From: CAZFER01 sp964517495 | GTDB taxonomy: Bacteria > Hinthialibacterota > Hinthialibacteria > Hinthialibacterales > Hinthialibacteraceae | Assembly (NCBI GenBank): GCA_964517495.1 | Contig: CAZFER010000131.1 | Location: 1-8,027, forward strand | Length of the DNA stretch: 8,027 nucleotides | Direction of reading: 5' to 3' | In this document: one piece after another, positions 6,701-8,027 of the stretch | Layout of the letters: the number at the start of each line of letters is the position of its first letter | Position numbering within the stretch: the first letter of the stretch is position 1 | The notes under the pieces: model-generated | The model's input: only the letters and a program-made list of their open reading frames with translations | Told to the model about the DNA's origin: nothing | The model's database searches: none | Position numbers and translations under genes: made by a program

Positions 6701-7873
6701 ATGGATACAAAGAGATACCTTTGTTGCCTAATATATCTACTCTGTAGTTTTTTTGTGTGTTGCCATTCGACCTTTGGGCAGACATTATCGCCAAACGATG
6801 ATTTTGATACGGTGCTGGTTCCTGTGGGGCAGACCGTTGCGCCTGAGGGAAACAGTTTTATAGGCAATACACCCGAGGCGATGGGATTGCAATCCAATCC
6901 CGTTGAAGGTTTTGCGGAGGCGGATGTGTTGCCTTCGTCGGCCACTGATCAGATTCAAATCCGATTAAGACAGGGACAGGCGATTAGCTTTTGGTCCAAA
7001 CCGATTATTGTTGAACCTTCACCGCTAATGCTTTCATGCAATGTCACCGTTGAAGGAGCCACTCCCCAGCAAGCGGCATTGGCGATGGTGGATGGGCAAG
7101 ATCCAAGACGGCTGGGTGTATCGTTGCTTTATAACGATGATATTCCCCGGACGGAGCGTGATTTCTCCATGGAATATGAATGCCGATCCAACCGAGTGTT
7201 CTTTATACTCCAATTCGCCGGCCCTTCAGCAGGGCAGAGCATTGTTACAGTTAAACGGCTGCGGTTATTACCCAATTACCGTGAATTGGATGACAGCGTG
7301 GGGGCGAATACTATATCAGAAACGATTTATTTCAATGAGGAAAATCAAAACATCATTTTGAACACCCCTCCCTCGTCCGCTGATGGGGTAAGTTTCCAAA
7401 TTAAACAGGATGTCAATCGCACCAAATTGCCTGCAACGCAGGGGAACGCGTTGCACTTAATCACCTCGGGGGCCGATAAGGTTATTCAGTTGCTTTTACC
7501 ACAAACGCTGGCCTTTCGTGGTTTAGGCAATCAAAGGTATCCCAAGCGGGTATATGCGGAAGCGTATGCACGACGCATGGCGGGTGAAACCGGGATTTTC
7601 ACTTTGGCGCTCTTCAGTGGATCAACAACCAGCGTTGGGTATGTTGATGTCCCTGTCGAGCAGATTCCCAGCGATGAATGGGTGCGGATATTATGCCCGG
7701 TGCAGTTTGGCCGAACGGCCATGTTGATGAATGATACCTTTGCCCTCAATGTCATTCTCCAAATCCGCGGGGGGAACGCTGAATTGGCAGTGGATGATGT
7801 ATCGCTAAAATCAACCCGGGATTCCCTCTACTTATGGAACGCAGACAAGGTGATTGAATATTTGAATAATTAG
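6701..7873 (+). CDS. secreted protein of two probable beta-sandwich (CBM-like) modules
   Basis: A 390-residue hypothetical exported protein. Residues 1-26 form a Sec signal (hydrophobic core LCCLIYLLCSFFVCC, probable cleavage near TFG/Q). Although Cys-rich, it lacks a proper lipobox because Val or Cys precedes each candidate Cys. Residues about 32-191 look like one beta-sandwich domain: SFIGNTPEAMGL near the start, ISFWSKPIIV, FFILQFAGPSAGQSIVTVKRLRLLP at the end. Residues about 225-370 look like a second: GNALHLITSG, RVYAEAYAR, EWVRILCPVQF, and the closing strand pair NAELAVDDVSLK. This pattern, a sugar-binding-type jelly roll ending in '..VDDVSL', is typical of CBM4/9-like modules, but no binding residues can be identified here. 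A short helical tail (residues 376-390) follows. No catalytic domain is present. It lies 223 bases after the modular protein, across a palindromic repeat, so co-transcription is uncertain. Confidence 0.85.
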   Translation: MDTKRYLCCLIYLLCSFFVCCHSTFGQTLSPNDDFDTVLVPVGQTVAPEGNSFIGNTPEAMGLQSNPVEGFAEADVLPSSATDQIQIRLRQGQAISFWSKPIIVEPSPLMLSCNVTVEGATPQQAALAMVDGQDPRRLGVSLLYNDDIPRTERDFSMEYECRSNRVFFILQFAGPSAGQSIVTVKRLRLLPNYRELDDSVGANTISETIYFNEENQNIILNTPPSSADGVSFQIKQDVNRTKLPATQGNALHLITSGADKVIQLLLPQTLAFRGLGNQRYPKRVYAEAYARRMAGETGIFTLALFSGSTTSVGYVDVPVEQIPSDEWVRILCPVQFGRTAMLMNDTFALNVILQIRGGNAELAVDDVSLKSTRDSLYLWNADKVIEYLNN

Positions 7874-7902
7874 GTTCGCTCATGCAATATGTAGTGGTTG
7901 AT

Positions 7903-8027
7903 CCAATGTCATTAATTTAAAGGGGAGGGTGAGGCTCCCGCCGAGCCGTTTCCACGTATAACGGCTCGGCAGGAGCCTCGCCCTCCCTATTCAACGATCT
8001 AACTTGATCTTAACTTAATGACATTGG
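7903..8027. mobile_element. MITE-like non-coding element with nested inverted repeats
   Basis: The outer inverted repeat is CCAATGTCATTAATTTAA (7903-7920) against the reverse complement of 8010-8027, matching at 17 of 18 bases with the outer 13 perfect. Inside it, 7923-7950 pairs with 7960-7987 at 26 of 28 positions around a nine-base loop. The element has no ORF and starts 29 bases after the last stop codon. Its right arm ends exactly at the window edge, so the true end and any target duplication cannot be seen. The strong inner hairpin could also end transcription or protect the mRNA, though no T-tract follows. Confidence 0.65.

Noticed and set aside
6701..6763. Lipoprotein signal in the last gene
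   Set aside because: The Cys residues at 20 and 21 are preceded by Val and Cys rather than a small residue such as Gly, Ala or Ser, so ordinary Sec cleavage near residue 26 fits better.

Overview
The window carries three complete genes, all on the + strand. Each product appears to be exported: a lipoprotein of the alkaline-phosphatase/sulfatase superfamily (646-2877), a roughly 1160-residue multi-domain surface or secreted protein (about 2986-6477), and a 390-residue secreted protein that looks like two beta-sandwich modules (6701-7873). A short open frame at the left edge (1-96) may be the end of a fourth gene. I see no tRNA, rRNA, CRISPR array or transposase gene.

The organism is most likely an uncultured Gram-negative-type bacterium of moderate GC content. 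Long Thr/Pro-rich linkers, FG-GAP/VCBS propellers, a P-domain, a 'PSHAS'-type sulfatase homologue and many palindromic intergenic repeats suggest the large-genomed candidate phyla often recovered from metagenomes (Sumerlaeota, Hinthialibacterota, Omnitrophota or Hydrogenedentota type). This placement is an impression from architecture, not a phylogenetic result.

Layout: 1-96 is a possible gene end. 92-254 is a pair of REP-like hairpins in inverted orientation. 262-311 holds another GC-rich hairpin element. 461-565 is a palindromic C/G-tract element. 646-2877 is the sulfatase-like lipoprotein. A hairpin lies at 2921-2952. About 2986-6477 is the modular protein: signal peptide, P-domain, unknown beta-rich region ending in a Ca-loop motif, Thr/Pro linker, Ig/cadherin-like module, Thr/Pro linker, and a seven-repeat Ca-binding beta-propeller. 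6524-6655 is a second copy of the C/G-tract element. 6701-7873 is the beta-sandwich protein. 7903-8027 is a MITE-like element with nested inverted repeats that reaches the right edge.

Working together: the genes share a strand and all products leave the cytoplasm, so a role at the cell surface in binding and perhaps modifying glycans or other polymers is reasonable. Nothing in the sequence proves they form one operon, because the gaps (about 108 and 223 bases) contain hairpins. The two most notable points are the replaced active-site motif in the sulfatase homologue (Thr-Ala-Pro-Ser-His instead of Cys-x-Pro-x-Arg) and the density of at least four unrelated palindromic repeat types filling nearly all non-coding sequence.
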